The notes under the pieces: generated by a model | Told to the model about the DNA's origin: nothing | Seen by the model: the letters and a program-made list of their open reading frames with translations, nothing else | Database searches by the model: none | Shown here: in pieces, positions 52,468 through 60,462 of the stretch | How positions within the stretch are numbered: position 1 is the stretch's first letter | Layout: each line of letters starts with the position of its first letter | Assembly: GCA_029934175.1 (NCBI GenBank) | Contig: JAOZMT010000001.1 | Span: 1 to 64,000, forward strand | Length of the DNA: 64,000 nt | Direction of reading: 5' to 3' | From: Victivallales bacterium | GTDB taxonomy: Bacteria > Verrucomicrobiota > Lentisphaeria > Victivallales > JAUVCU01 | Position numbers and translations under genes: made by a program

Positions 52468-53588
52468 TTTATTGTCCTTATTTTAGTTGTTATTGCCGAT
52501 TCTTTTGGAAGTTCACCTACAAGCCATCTCCACCAATCATCTTCAATTATTATGTCTTTTTTCATTTCTTTGTAATAATCTTTTAATTTATCTATTGTTT
52601 TTTCTACTTTTTTCTTTTTCTCTTTCTCTTCTTCTTTAAGTAGTAACGTTTGCAACTTTTTCATGGCTTCGTCTTCTTCATTTAGCATTGCCTTATTTAC
52701 AAAGGCAATTTCAAATGCTTCTTTTTTACTAAATCCAATATCTCGCAGTGATTGATATTGTTTTATAGTTCTAATACTGTACATGGTACGCATTTCGTTT
52801 CTATTAATCATTTTGACTGCTTCAATATAAAATCTTAAGATATCATCTTCAATCTTAAATTTTGTTGATAACTCTTTATCTGTAAAATGTGGAAATTTAA
52901 TTATGATTAATCTATCTAGAAAAGCTGCATTAAAATTATTCGTACCGATATATCTCATATTTTTTTGGTTACATGCAAAAGCAATTCTACATTCAGGATG
53001 AATTTTAACAGTTTTTCTAAGCTCAGGTATAAATAAGCTTCTATTTTCTGTCATTTCGTGAAACCTAAATGCAGCTTTGGCTGGCAATGCATTTATTTCA
53101 TCAAATAAAATTAAGGATGGATTTTGTAGAAAATCAACCATTAATCCTGCTTCAAATGTAGTTTCATTATTTCTAATTTCCCTAAATCCCAACAAATGAT
53201 TAAATTTACTATTATCATCTAGACTTATTATTAAGCATGGCAAATTATGCTTGTAAGCATAATATCTGCAAGCATAAGTTTTTCCTGTGCCAGTTTCGCC
53301 AACCAAGAGTGCCATCTTATTAGCTTCCAAAATAGCATCCAACTTATTATCTATATCTCTGTGAATATAGTCTTTAAATTCGTCTTCATTTGGGATATAG
53401 ACGTCTAATGGTTTAGAATGTACTTTACTTAAATGTTCATATGCTTCTTTTTCTTTGATGAATTTTCTATTGATAAGGCTGACTGTTGATTGACTAATGT
53501 TTAACTCTTCTGCTATATCCTTTTGTTTATAACCTTTTAATAGCATTTCTATTATTTTTTCCCTTTTTTTCTCTTTTATTTTTTTCAT
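52464..53588 (-). CDS. HTH-MoxR/CbbQ-type AAA+ ATPase
   Basis: A 374-residue protein. Residues about 10-45 form a helix-turn-helix (GYKQKDIAEELNISQSTVSL). They are followed by an AAA+ core with Walker A GETGTGKT (97-104), Walker B LILFDEIN (DE at 163-164), a sensor-1 Asn in FACNQ and the arginine region FLDRLIIIKFP. A charged linker and a C-terminal tail follow. The DNA-binding-like N-terminus is unusual for MoxR proteins and may target the machine to DNA. It overlaps the genes on both sides by 4 nt. Confidence 0.85.
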   Translation of the reverse strand: MKKIKEKKREKIIEMLLKGYKQKDIAEELNISQSTVSLINRKFIKEKEAYEHLSKVHSKPLDVYIPNEDEFKDYIHRDIDNKLDAILEANKMALLVGETGTGKTYACRYYAYKHNLPCLIISLDDNSKFNHLLGFREIRNNETTFEAGLMVDFLQNPSLILFDEINALPAKAAFRFHEMTENRSLFIPELRKTVKIHPECRIAFACNQKNMRYIGTNNFNAAFLDRLIIIKFPHFTDKELSTKFKIEDDILRFYIEAVKMINRNEMRTMYSIRTIKQYQSLRDIGFSKKEAFEIAFVNKAMLNEEDEAMKKLQTLLLKEEEKEKKKKVEKTIDKLKDYYKEMKKDIIIEDDWWRWLVGELPKESAITTKIRTIK

Positions 53589-54076
53589 TTTATCACTCCT
53601 TTCTCTTCTACTAAATAATCATTCTTTATTTCAATGTCAAGAGGTAAATATACTATCAATTTGTTTTTGGTTATATGCTCCAAAAATCGTTTTGCCTTTT
53701 CATCATTATTTGGTGCTTGCCACCTAGTGGAATGACATAATTTCCTTATTTGTTCTCTACATTTATTTAATGTTTTCCATCTTTCAGCTAATATTTTTCT
53801 TTCCTTACTATTTTTTGGCAATTTTCGTAATTGGTTGTTTAGTTCTGTAATTTCTTCTTTCCATTGATTCTTCAATTTTATTAATTTTTCTCTAACTGCT
53901 AACCACTTAAATACTCCTCTAGCTAGAAGTATCATATATGTTAGTCTTTCATCAATACCAAATAGATTTTCAAAGTCTCTAGCTATATATCTAGGCTTAT
54001 TTTGTTTAAAACTATTTATCGTTTTTGGATTTAACTCAAATATTTTTTCCATATCTTTCATACTAATCAGTTTCAT
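53585..54076 (-). CDS. Hypothetical helical protein
   Basis: A 163-residue protein. I take ATG 54076 rather than the TTG before it, because AGGAGG needs the spacing. The N-terminus (ISMKDMEKIFELNPKTINSF) looks HTH-like; the rest is basic and helical. Promoter P6 lies within its last codons. No family recognised. Its stop overlaps the MoxR start. Confidence 0.55.
   Translation of the reverse strand: MKLISMKDMEKIFELNPKTINSFKQNKPRYIARDFENLFGIDERLTYMILLARGVFKWLAVREKLIKLKNQWKEEITELNNQLRKLPKNSKERKILAERWKTLNKCREQIRKLCHSTRWQAPNNDEKAKRFLEHITKNKLIVYLPLDIEIKNDYLVEEKGVIK
53612..53640 (-). promoter_or_regulatory. Early promoter P6
   Basis: TTGACA (53640-53635), 17-bp spacer ending AATGAT, TATTTA (53617-53612). 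It is inside the 3' end of the 53585 gene and reads into the MoxR-VWA pair. Confidence 0.85.
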
Positions 54077-54102
54077 CAATCCTCCTTTCTTTAAAAATTT
54101 CT

Positions 54103-54249
54103 TTATAGGTTAATTAAACAATAATCCCAAATTCTATAACCTTTATGGATTAGGGCAAATGGATTTGGGTGTTCATTAACTTTAATTACAATTGCAGTTC
54201 CAAGAGGTTTGTCCCCTCTTACCCAAATTTTAAACCAACTTCCAGACAT
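54103..54249 (-). CDS. Possible 48-residue protein
   Basis: This frame begins within the 3' end of the 54230 gene and fills the otherwise empty gap before 54076. The product (WFKIWVRGDKPLGTAIVIKV onward) is beta-like. No ribosome site is seen; translation would depend on coupling. Confidence 0.45.
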   Translation of the reverse strand: MSGSWFKIWVRGDKPLGTAIVIKVNEHPNPFALIHKGYRIWDYCLINL

Positions 54250-54781
54250 TTGGGTAGAATGCATCGTTGGAACTATTGTTGCATTTTTTCCTCCATTTAA
54301 TTTTTTTTATTTCCTTAAAAACATTTCTAAACCATAATGTTGATTCACAATCCCAACCATATAAGCTTGGATTACTGTACCTTGTTTCTTTCTCGCCTTC
54401 CTCGGTTAACATCACTCCATCATAGTATTTGGCAATTTCTTCCCAATCTAATGGTGCAAGTAAACCCGATAAAGAGTCTGCCTTTGCCCACATAAATCTT
54501 TCGCAAAGATATTTAAGATCATCAAATGAATTTATGATAAACACATTTACATCTTCTTTCGGAATTAAAAGGAAAAAGTTGATGCCTTTAATCCATTCTG
54601 GTTGTTCTTTTATACACCATTTTACCCAAGCACTTGGATATTCATCGTTTGGAGTATATGTTGATGTCCATAAACCACCAATTGGTTTAGCTGGATACCA
54701 ATCTATGTTTTTAACAGGTAATATTTTTCCAAATTCTTTCTTTCTAGTGCAAAATAATTGTGGTTTAATAATCTTAAACAT
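54230..54781 (-). CDS. Hypothetical protein with KPIGGLWTST motif
   Basis: A 183-residue protein. KPIGGLWTSTYT near 32-43, SAWVKWC, LAPLDWEEIAKYYDGVMLT and YGWDCESTLWF form a pattern I associate with phage proteins that may have an ADP-ribosyltransferase-like fold. That link is weak and by eye. It follows the 54783 gene with the ATG right after its TAA. Confidence 0.5.
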   Translation of the reverse strand: MFKIIKPQLFCTRKKEFGKILPVKNIDWYPAKPIGGLWTSTYTPNDEYPSAWVKWCIKEQPEWIKGINFFLLIPKEDVNVFIINSFDDLKYLCERFMWAKADSLSGLLAPLDWEEIAKYYDGVMLTEEGEKETRYSNPSLYGWDCESTLWFRNVFKEIKKIKWRKKCNNSSNDAFYPNVWKLV

Positions 54782-54782
54782 A

Positions 54783-55169
54783 TTACCAAGCCTTATGCCA
54801 AGTAATAGGAGATGTATTTATATCTGTTTGTCTAATAACTTTCCAATTATTGATTCTAGCTTTATGGAAAATATCCATTAGCGTGTGTATTTGATTCGGA
54901 TAGGTACAGTCTAAAACAAATCCTAAATGCCAATAATCAACATGCGCATCATCTACTCCATAACAATCTACCCTATCCTTATACAACATAAATTTAACTA
55001 TGCCTTCATATACTATTCTATCTTTCTTATTCAAAACTGTGAGTTTATCGCCCTGTTTAATTTCCAAATTTCCAATCCTTAATCCTATATCCTTACCTAA
55101 AAGCTCAAAATCTATATTTGGCCTTTTGTTTAACTTCCTTAAGTATTTATTATCTAAAAATTCATTCAT
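54783..55169 (-). CDS. Hypothetical protein
   Basis: A 128-residue protein with AAAGGAG upstream. The beta-rich start (LRIGNLEIKQGDKLTVLNKK DRIVYEG) suggests a small barrel. The C-terminal part has several His/Asp/Trp (DDAHVDYWHLGFVLDC). Family not recognised. Confidence 0.5.
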   Translation of the reverse strand: MNEFLDNKYLRKLNKRPNIDFELLGKDIGLRIGNLEIKQGDKLTVLNKKDRIVYEGIVKFMLYKDRVDCYGVDDAHVDYWHLGFVLDCTYPNQIHTLMDIFHKARINNWKVIRQTDINTSPITWHKAW

Positions 55170-55170
55170 C

Positions 55171-55545
55171 TTAATTCTCCTTTAAATATATTTCTTCTTC
55201 TAATGTTTTAATTTCTTCTTTGAGTTTTTTCAATCTGCTTATTTTATCTTTTCTAGCTTTTTCTTCTTTGTCAGCTTTAATAGCTTTTGCAATTTCAAAG
55301 AGAAAATCATAAAATTCATCCATTTGACTAGAAGAGTAAAAATCAGGTAAACCATTAAAGTCCTTTACAATAGCAATAAAAACTTTCTTATTGTCAATAG
55401 CATCCTTAAGTAATGGAAAAAACGTATATTTGATTCTCATTGCCCAATCTATTTTGTGACATAAATTCTCAAGTGCAACATCTGTAAAATTGCGTTTTTC
55501 TACTTTATCAAATTCTTTTTTGATTAAACTTGAAAATCTATCCAT
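55171..55545 (-). CDS. Hypothetical protein with C-terminal coiled coil
   Basis: A 124-residue protein. A helical N-terminal domain is followed by a charged coiled coil (about 85-124, LKKLKEEIKTLEEEIYL). AAAGGAGG lies upstream. It is the first gene after promoter P5. No family recognised. Confidence 0.55.
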   Translation of the reverse strand: MDRFSSLIKKEFDKVEKRNFTDVALENLCHKIDWAMRIKYTFFPLLKDAIDNKKVFIAIVKDFNGLPDFYSSSQMDEFYDFLFEIAKAIKADKEEKARKDKISRLKKLKEEIKTLEEEIYLKEN

Positions 55546-55557
55546 CTTAAACCTCCT

Positions 55558-56313
55558 TTACATTAAATAATCATTCTTTAATAGAAAGTCAATATATGTT
55601 TTCAAAGATTCTTTATAAAAGTTTTGTGTATCTAATTTCACTATTCCTGGTGCAGTATTAACATCTAATACCCAAATGATATTATCATCATCGATAGCAA
55701 TATCTATGCCTGCAAAATCTAATCCACAAGCCAATAATGCTTTTTTAGCCATTTGACTTATTTCTGGAATATTATCAATCTTTCTAAATTCATATCTATT
55801 TATTGCAGAATTTCTTATAATAAATGTATCATGTTTAATATCTCTAGGTATTTTCTCATAAGTCAAGTAATTAAATTCTTTGTTTGATAACTTAGATATA
55901 TGAACTCTAAACTCTCTGGCTATTGGAATACATCTGCTAAAAATGGAAATTTTAACTTTTCTTTCTTTAATAATTTTAAGATCATGCCTAGACATTAATA
56001 AAATTATACCATTCCCACCTTCACTATAATTTTTATATGCATAAATGGGAAAGTTATCTGCATTCAAACAATAAGGCGTTCTAACCCTATTCTTTTTCAT
56101 ATAATAATAAAATAATCTCCTATTCTTTGCCACTTCAATAGCAAAGGCATTATTGATTTCAACATGTATAGTATTTATTTTTTTAGTGCTATTTCCAAAT
56201 CTAATAATAATATCTTCATTTTTCAATAAGCTATCACTATTGCCATATGTATAATTACAATCTAATAAACTTGCCAATTTTTCTCCACTTTCGTTACTTG
56301 TTAGCACCATCAT
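55558..56313 (-). CDS. ATP-grasp ligase
   Basis: A 251-residue protein. FAGIDIAIDDDNIIWVLDVN followed by TAPGI (Asp217, Asn219, Gly223) is the ATP-grasp metal-binding end motif. FRVHISKLSNKEF and the Lys-rich centre fit the RimK-like/phage ATP-grasp layout, although the usual LExN Glu is Asp. ATP-grasp enzymes join a carboxylate to an amine through an acyl phosphate. It is packed with the amidoligase, amidotransferase and SprT-like genes. Confidence 0.8.
   Translation of the reverse strand: MMVLTSNESGEKLASLLDCNYTYGNSDSLLKNEDIIIRFGNSTKKINTIHVEINNAFAIEVAKNRRLFYYYMKKNRVRTPYCLNADNFPIYAYKNYSEGGNGIILLMSRHDLKIIKERKVKISIFSRCIPIAREFRVHISKLSNKEFNYLTYEKIPRDIKHDTFIIRNSAINRYEFRKIDNIPEISQMAKKALLACGLDFAGIDIAIDDDNIIWVLDVNTAPGIVKLDTQNFYKESLKTYIDFLLKNDYLM
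55564..55592 (-). promoter_or_regulatory. Early promoter P5
   Basis: TTGACT (55592-55587), 17-bp spacer ending AATGAT, TATTTA (55569-55564). It overlaps the last codons of the ATP-grasp gene and reads into the 55171 operon. Confidence 0.85.
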
Positions 56314-56599
56314 CTTTCAACTCCTTTTCTATTTCCTTTTTTATTCTATCCATTTCCTTTTGGAATTCATTGCCATGTCCTTTGACTTTCAAATGTGCTA
56401 ATTCATGTGCTAGCGTTTCAATAACATCTTCTTCTTTTTTTGCATATTTGGCGTTTAATAGAATTTCTATACCATTAGTTTGGAGATTCCTAGTGCAAAC
56501 TCCTCTAATGTTTTTATCCAATTGTGTACTAATATGAATATCTACTTTCTCTTTGGTTATCTTTTCAGCTATTTCTTTTAATTTCATCCACCTTAACAT
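56294..56599 (-). CDS. SprT-like zinc metallopeptidase
   Basis: A 101-residue protein. The helix ETLAHELAHLKVKGHGNEF contains HExxH (65-69) and a third ligand His in GHG near 75, as in SprT/YgjP-type minimal metalloproteases. It overlaps the ATP-grasp gene by 20 nt and sits 1 nt from the amidotransferase gene, which suggests that it processes the substrate or product of the ligation cluster. Confidence 0.75.
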   Translation of the reverse strand: MLRWMKLKEIAEKITKEKVDIHISTQLDKNIRGVCTRNLQTNGIEILLNAKYAKKEEDVIETLAHELAHLKVKGHGNEFQKEMDRIKKEIEKELKDDGANK

Positions 56600-56600
56600 A

Positions 56601-57290
56601 TTAATTCTCCTTAATTGGAACTAATTTACCTGTTTTATTGTCTATTTTATATTTTTTTACATGATTGCTATGATGATGACCATATCCATAACCTCCATAT
56701 TCATAGCCGCCACCATATGTATAAACTTTAGTTCCAAAATAAGAAGCATTACTAAAATAGATTCCTTTCTCTTCAATAAAATTACCATATAGTATTAGCT
56801 TATATGGCAAAAGTATAATAAATTTACCAGTATCAATAGTTTCCATGTAGTTTAAACCCAAAATACTCAATAAAGTTGCAACAGCTCTACTATCTGAGAA
56901 CTCTCCATCAGGGAATTTAATCCCTTTTCTTATGCAATAATAAGCTACTAAGTTTAATTTTTCTCTCCAATTTGATATCACTCCATTATGGAATAAAACA
57001 CCTTTTCTAGTTTTGCCTTCAAGTGGATTTTCTAGACTGATCTTAAATGGATGCGTTAATTCTGGAGTTTTCCCACCAGATGTACCTGTTCTAAAATGTA
57101 CAACATGTGGAAAATGACTAAAATCTTTGTAAAATTCCTTAAAGCTTTCCAAATTCATAAATCCTTTCTTGAAATATACTAATCCTTTCTTTTGCCATCC
57201 TATGCCTATTCCATCACTGTTTGTGATGAAACAGTTTTTTAGCTCTTCATTATTTAACTTTCTATATTTGCAATAAGCTATTATACACAT
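56601..57290 (-). CDS. Class II glutamine amidotransferase
   Basis: A 229-residue protein. The correct start is MCIIAY at 57290 (GGAGG six nt upstream), which puts the catalytic Cys at position 2, as Ntn amidotransferases require. VVHFRTGTSGG, LTHPF and LFHNGVISNW are the expected substrate-site blocks. The enzyme would release ammonia from glutamine for a coupled ligase. A Gly/Tyr-rich stretch (GGGYEYGGYGYGHHH) lies near the C-terminus. Confidence 0.85.
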   Translation of the reverse strand: MCIIAYCKYRKLNNEELKNCFITNSDGIGIGWQKKGLVYFKKGFMNLESFKEFYKDFSHFPHVVHFRTGTSGGKTPELTHPFKISLENPLEGKTRKGVLFHNGVISNWREKLNLVAYYCIRKGIKFPDGEFSDSRAVATLLSILGLNYMETIDTGKFIILLPYKLILYGNFIEEKGIYFSNASYFGTKVYTYGGGYEYGGYGYGHHHSNHVKKYKIDNKTGKLVPIKEN

Positions 57291-57291
57291 T

Positions 57292-58779
57292 TTAACCTCC
57301 AAAATTTATTTTGATATATCTCCTTAATGGTTTGAATATTTTTGCAACATCATCCAAGTTTTGCCTTAAGTGCCATGCAATTCCAACTTTGCGTTTATCA
57401 TTTTCAGTATATGTGTGAGATATGCGTTTGTAACCTTTAACTCTAATTCCTGACGTTACTTTTCCTCTATTTTCTCTCAATCCAAATAATACTAACTTTA
57501 CTGGCTTTTTCAATCTTAATGTTTTTGCCCAATCTGCTACTTTATTTGCAATTTTGTGATTCCATTCGTCTGCAAAGATAATTTCCAAAGGAAATGTCTT
57601 TTTTCTTCTTGTGTTATTTAACTTAAGTTTCCAAAATTGGAGAATGCTATATGGTGGTTTTGGCGGATTATTTATGAATTCTAAAAACATTGCGGCTTCT
57701 TTTCGTGTTAATTTTGCTATTTTTACATAATCATCCTCAGTTGGTGGATCATTGTATTCTATTTGCTTTCCCTTTGTAGCCAATTTGGTTAAGTTTTTTA
57801 TAATCTTCATTGAGATTCTGGCGATTTCTGGATGTGCAAAGATAGCCGCACTTGGTGTACGATATTCAAAACCCCAGTCTTTAGTTTCAAAACTAGATAG
57901 TTCACCGTAACCTTCTCTATAACATAATCTGTTCGTTCTCTTTCCTAAAAAGTCATCATAAGCGGTTAAAAGTGGATATGATGGCGTAACAGGTTTAACT
58001 TTTGTACCAAACTTAAATCCTACATGAATATGTCCACCTAACGGCGCTTCATTTGCAATTTGAACATCAAACCCATCGTCTTTAACCCGCTTTAATAATC
58101 GCTTTATGTTACTTATTACGATTCTAGGATTTGATGATGGATCTGGTCTTAATTCTAGCTGTGTACCAGCTCCATCACAACCTATTGGATTTTCTAAGCT
58201 ATCGTATACATCTCTTGCCCTTACCCAAGTATTTCTCCTTATCATAAATTCTGGATCACATCCTAAAGTAATATCAATTTTTACTTTTGGATTTTTGGCC
58301 TTTTCTACTTTGCAATTTGGCCAATTAGTATCAATGCCTAACACTCTTACTATTGCCTTCAATGCCTTGTATGCGTGTGTTAAATTATCATATTTGTGAG
58401 TAAAATCAGTTAATAAAAGTACCTTGTGTTTAGGTAAATAATGTCCAACAAAAATTCCATTAATTTTTAACTTGATTGTATCTACAATCTCAAAGCCAGT
58501 AAAATTATTTGTCCAATCATGGAAAATGCTTACTTGATTAAAAAATTCATCATCTATATGAATATCAATCAAAGCAAAGGGCCTAAGTCTTATCCCATTA
58601 TTTTCTGCATAGATATAAACACTAAATGGTGAGTCAAGCCAAGCGGTGCAATGATTTGCAAAAAGTCTTATATATGGAAATTTCTGTGCGTAACGCCTAA
58701 TAAATGATGGCAAAGCTTCAGATGGACTTCTTACGTATCTAGCCCTATCTCTTGTCAATTCTAATCTTAGTCTTTTCAT
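57292..58779 (-). CDS. COOH-NH2 amidoligase, phage type 2
   Basis: A 495-residue protein. Its centre carries the family signatures: LGCDPEFMI (172-180), GCDGAGTQLELRPDPSSNP (200-218), GGHIHVGF (248-255) and FEYRTPSAAIFAHPE (about 308-322). These belong to the glutamine-synthetase-fold amidoligases described from phiEco32-like phages. About 165 N-terminal and 150 C-terminal residues flank the core. It probably forms an isopeptide bond, perhaps on a cell-wall or virion peptide; this is inference. Confidence 0.88.
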   Translation of the reverse strand: MKRLRLELTRDRARYVRSPSEALPSFIRRYAQKFPYIRLFANHCTAWLDSPFSVYIYAENNGIRLRPFALIDIHIDDEFFNQVSIFHDWTNNFTGFEIVDTIKLKINGIFVGHYLPKHKVLLLTDFTHKYDNLTHAYKALKAIVRVLGIDTNWPNCKVEKAKNPKVKIDITLGCDPEFMIRRNTWVRARDVYDSLENPIGCDGAGTQLELRPDPSSNPRIVISNIKRLLKRVKDDGFDVQIANEAPLGGHIHVGFKFGTKVKPVTPSYPLLTAYDDFLGKRTNRLCYREGYGELSSFETKDWGFEYRTPSAAIFAHPEIARISMKIIKNLTKLATKGKQIEYNDPPTEDDYVKIAKLTRKEAAMFLEFINNPPKPPYSILQFWKLKLNNTRRKKTFPLEIIFADEWNHKIANKVADWAKTLRLKKPVKLVLFGLRENRGKVTSGIRVKGYKRISHTYTENDKRKVGIAWHLRQNLDDVAKIFKPLRRYIKINFGG

Positions 58780-58800
58780 TTCTACCTCCTTTCATTTTTT

Positions 58801-59064
58801 TTATGCTCCAATTGAACATCTACCACACCAAGCCCAGTTGTTACCAACTTTTGGATCAATCACTATGTATTTAGCTTCATTTCCACAATCACAACATTTA
58901 AATTCTTTACATTCTTCACAAATTGCCTTTGCCCACTTGTCTAGTTCATATAAATAAACTACCCTACCAACCATATAATAAGTTTTTAAAAATTTATCTG
59001 GTATATAAACTAATATAGTTTTCCTTTTGTCAATGCTTCCATCCCATATTTTTACTCTTATCAT
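58801..59064 (-). CDS. Zinc-ribbon protein
   Basis: An 87-residue protein with GGAGG upstream. Three CxxC pairs (CEEC, CCDC, CGRC) indicate one or two zinc sites. It is the first gene after promoter P4 and precedes the amidoligase gene. It may be a regulator or adaptor; no family recognised. Confidence 0.6.
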   Translation of the reverse strand: MIRVKIWDGSIDKRKTILVYIPDKFLKTYYMVGRVVYLYELDKWAKAICEECKEFKCCDCGNEAKYIVIDPKVGNNWAWCGRCSIGA

Positions 59065-59093
59065 CTTTACCTCCTTTTTTGATTCTTACTTTT

Positions 59094-59122
59094 CAAATAA
59101 TCATTTTTCACTTCAATGTCAA
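59094..59122 (-). promoter_or_regulatory. Early promoter P4
   Basis: TTGACA (59122-59117), 17-bp spacer ending AATGAT, TATTTG (59099-59094). It reads into the zinc-ribbon gene and the amidoligase cluster. Confidence 0.85.
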
Positions 59123-59128
59123 GACCTT

Positions 59129-59791
59129 TTATAACCAAATCCCATAATTAAATGTAAAATTGATTTTATTTCCATTCTTATTCTTTTGTGCAATTTCTCT
59201 ATCTTTCTTTTTGATTTTTATCCAATCTACATGCTGACCATCTGTCCATACACTATTTTCATTTCTAACAATTAGCCCTTCATATCCCAATTCGTATATC
59301 CACTTTTTAATCAACTGCTGCAATTCTTTCCAATCCATAACCATCCACATTGGTGCAATTCTTAAATGCTCAAAATGTTCTGTTAATTTAGTATAATGAC
59401 TAAAATAATTAAAAGTTTGCCTAGCATCAAAATTAGTTCTATCTAATTTTTGCAAAATCCCAAATAAAGCTAGATTCAAATCATCGCTAGCCTTGTTTCT
59501 TAGTAATTGATAAAAATCTTCTTTTGTTCTTCCTGCGCCATAGTATAACTCTGCCAAATAGATTCCATCTGGAAGGTTTAATTTTTTGAATTCATGCAAT
59601 GCTGGATAATCCAATCTATATCTGCCGTATTTATCTTTATTAACGCTAAATACTGTATCCTTTCTTTTGATAATATATTGTAATTCACCGTCTAGTTTCA
59701 AAGATACATAACATGGAAATTTAATATTATGCTTTGACCCTCTAAATTTACATAATGGAAGCTTATAGTTCTTCTTGGAGAATGTTTTCAT
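59129..59791 (-). CDS. Minimal ATP-dependent DNA ligase
   Basis: A 220-residue protein starting at 59791 (GGAGG upstream). Nucleotidyltransferase motifs are visible: motif I KLDGE with Lys32 as the AMP-accepting residue, motif III-like YLAELYYG, motif IV GYEGLIVRN and motif V DWIKIKKKD. No OB domain follows, so it is one of the smallest ligase cores. Motif I and size fit DNA ligases better than RNA ligases. With the Ku gene it could form an end-joining pair, although it lies in another operon. Confidence 0.82.
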   Translation of the reverse strand: MKTFSKKNYKLPLCKFRGSKHNIKFPCYVSLKLDGELQYIIKRKDTVFSVNKDKYGRYRLDYPALHEFKKLNLPDGIYLAELYYGAGRTKEDFYQLLRNKASDDLNLALFGILQKLDRTNFDARQTFNYFSHYTKLTEHFEHLRIAPMWMVMDWKELQQLIKKWIYELGYEGLIVRNENSVWTDGQHVDWIKIKKKDREIAQKNKNGNKINFTFNYGIWL

Positions 59792-59966
59792 TTTTACCTC
59801 CATAAATTTCATCGGCTTCAATCTCTATATATAATCTCCTATACAACTGATATAATTTCCAATGTTTCAAGTTTAAATCGTTCCTATTTAATTGGTCCTC
59901 AATCTCTTTTTCATAAAATTTTACAAATGCACAAGTCATTTCCTTGTATGTTTGCTTTCCATTCAT
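59763..59966 (-). CDS. Hypothetical helical protein
   Basis: A 67-residue protein starting MNGKQTYKEM at 59966 with GGGAGG upstream. It is mainly one long amphipathic helix with several Tyr. It overlaps the ligase gene by 29 nt. No family. Confidence 0.5.
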   Translation of the reverse strand: MNGKQTYKEMTCAFVKFYEKEIEDQLNRNDLNLKHWKLYQLYRRLYIEIEADEIYGGKNENILQEEL

Positions 59967-60019
59967 TTGGACCTCCCATCTTTGCATTGCATGAATTACA
60001 AAGATTTTTATCCTTCATT

Positions 60020-60229
60020 TTAATTTACTGGATAATTATTATCCAATAATCCAAAAATACATACTAAATAGCCTGCTATTTTTTCAGCTGGCACTTTAAA
60101 AAAAGCACACCATTTAATAGCCCTAACCACCTTTTCTGGTGGAATGTTGCGTCTTTCTAATTCACCGATAACACTGGGAAGATCCCAACTTGAATTGGCA
60201 ATGAGTTTTTTTATTTCTCTCTTATTCAT
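60020..60229 (-). CDS. Hypothetical small helical protein
   Basis: A 69-residue protein with GGAGG upstream. LPSVIGELERRNIPPEKVVRA looks like repeated helices. No family recognised. A 35-codon frame after it (60018-59911, with CxxC and CxC) has no ribosome site and overlaps the 59763 gene, so it is not called. Confidence 0.5.
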   Translation of the reverse strand: MNKREIKKLIANSSWDLPSVIGELERRNIPPEKVVRAIKWCAFFKVPAEKIAGYLVCIFGLLDNNYPVN

Positions 60230-60240
60230 TTTAGCCTCCT

Positions 60241-60414
60241 TTAATTTAATAATGATTCAATTACTATAGCACTATCCACTATTTGCTCTGCTCTCTCTTT
60301 TGGTATTTCATAGTCTTTTATCAATTCGTCTATAACTTCTTGGATTTGTCTTTTTGCTTCATCTTCACTTACATTATATTTTTTTGCTAATTTTTTAATT
60401 AAATTCTTTTTCAT
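60241..60414 (-). CDS. 57-residue helical protein
   Basis: The start at 60414 has AAGGAGG upstream and is the first after promoter P1. The charged helical product (KKNLIKKLAKKYNVSEDEAK) could be HTH-like, but this is uncertain. Confidence 0.6.
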   Translation of the reverse strand: MKKNLIKKLAKKYNVSEDEAKRQIQEVIDELIKDYEIPKERAEQIVDSAIVIESLLN

Positions 60415-60433
60415 CTTTTACCTCCTTACTTTC

Positions 60434-60462
60434 TTAGTAATCATTTTAAATGTAAAAGTCAA
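60434..60462 (-). promoter_or_regulatory. Early promoter P1
   Basis: TTGACT (60462-60457), 17-bp spacer ending AATGAT, TACTAA (60439-60434). The TGA stop of the 60459 gene lies inside its -35. Confidence 0.85.
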
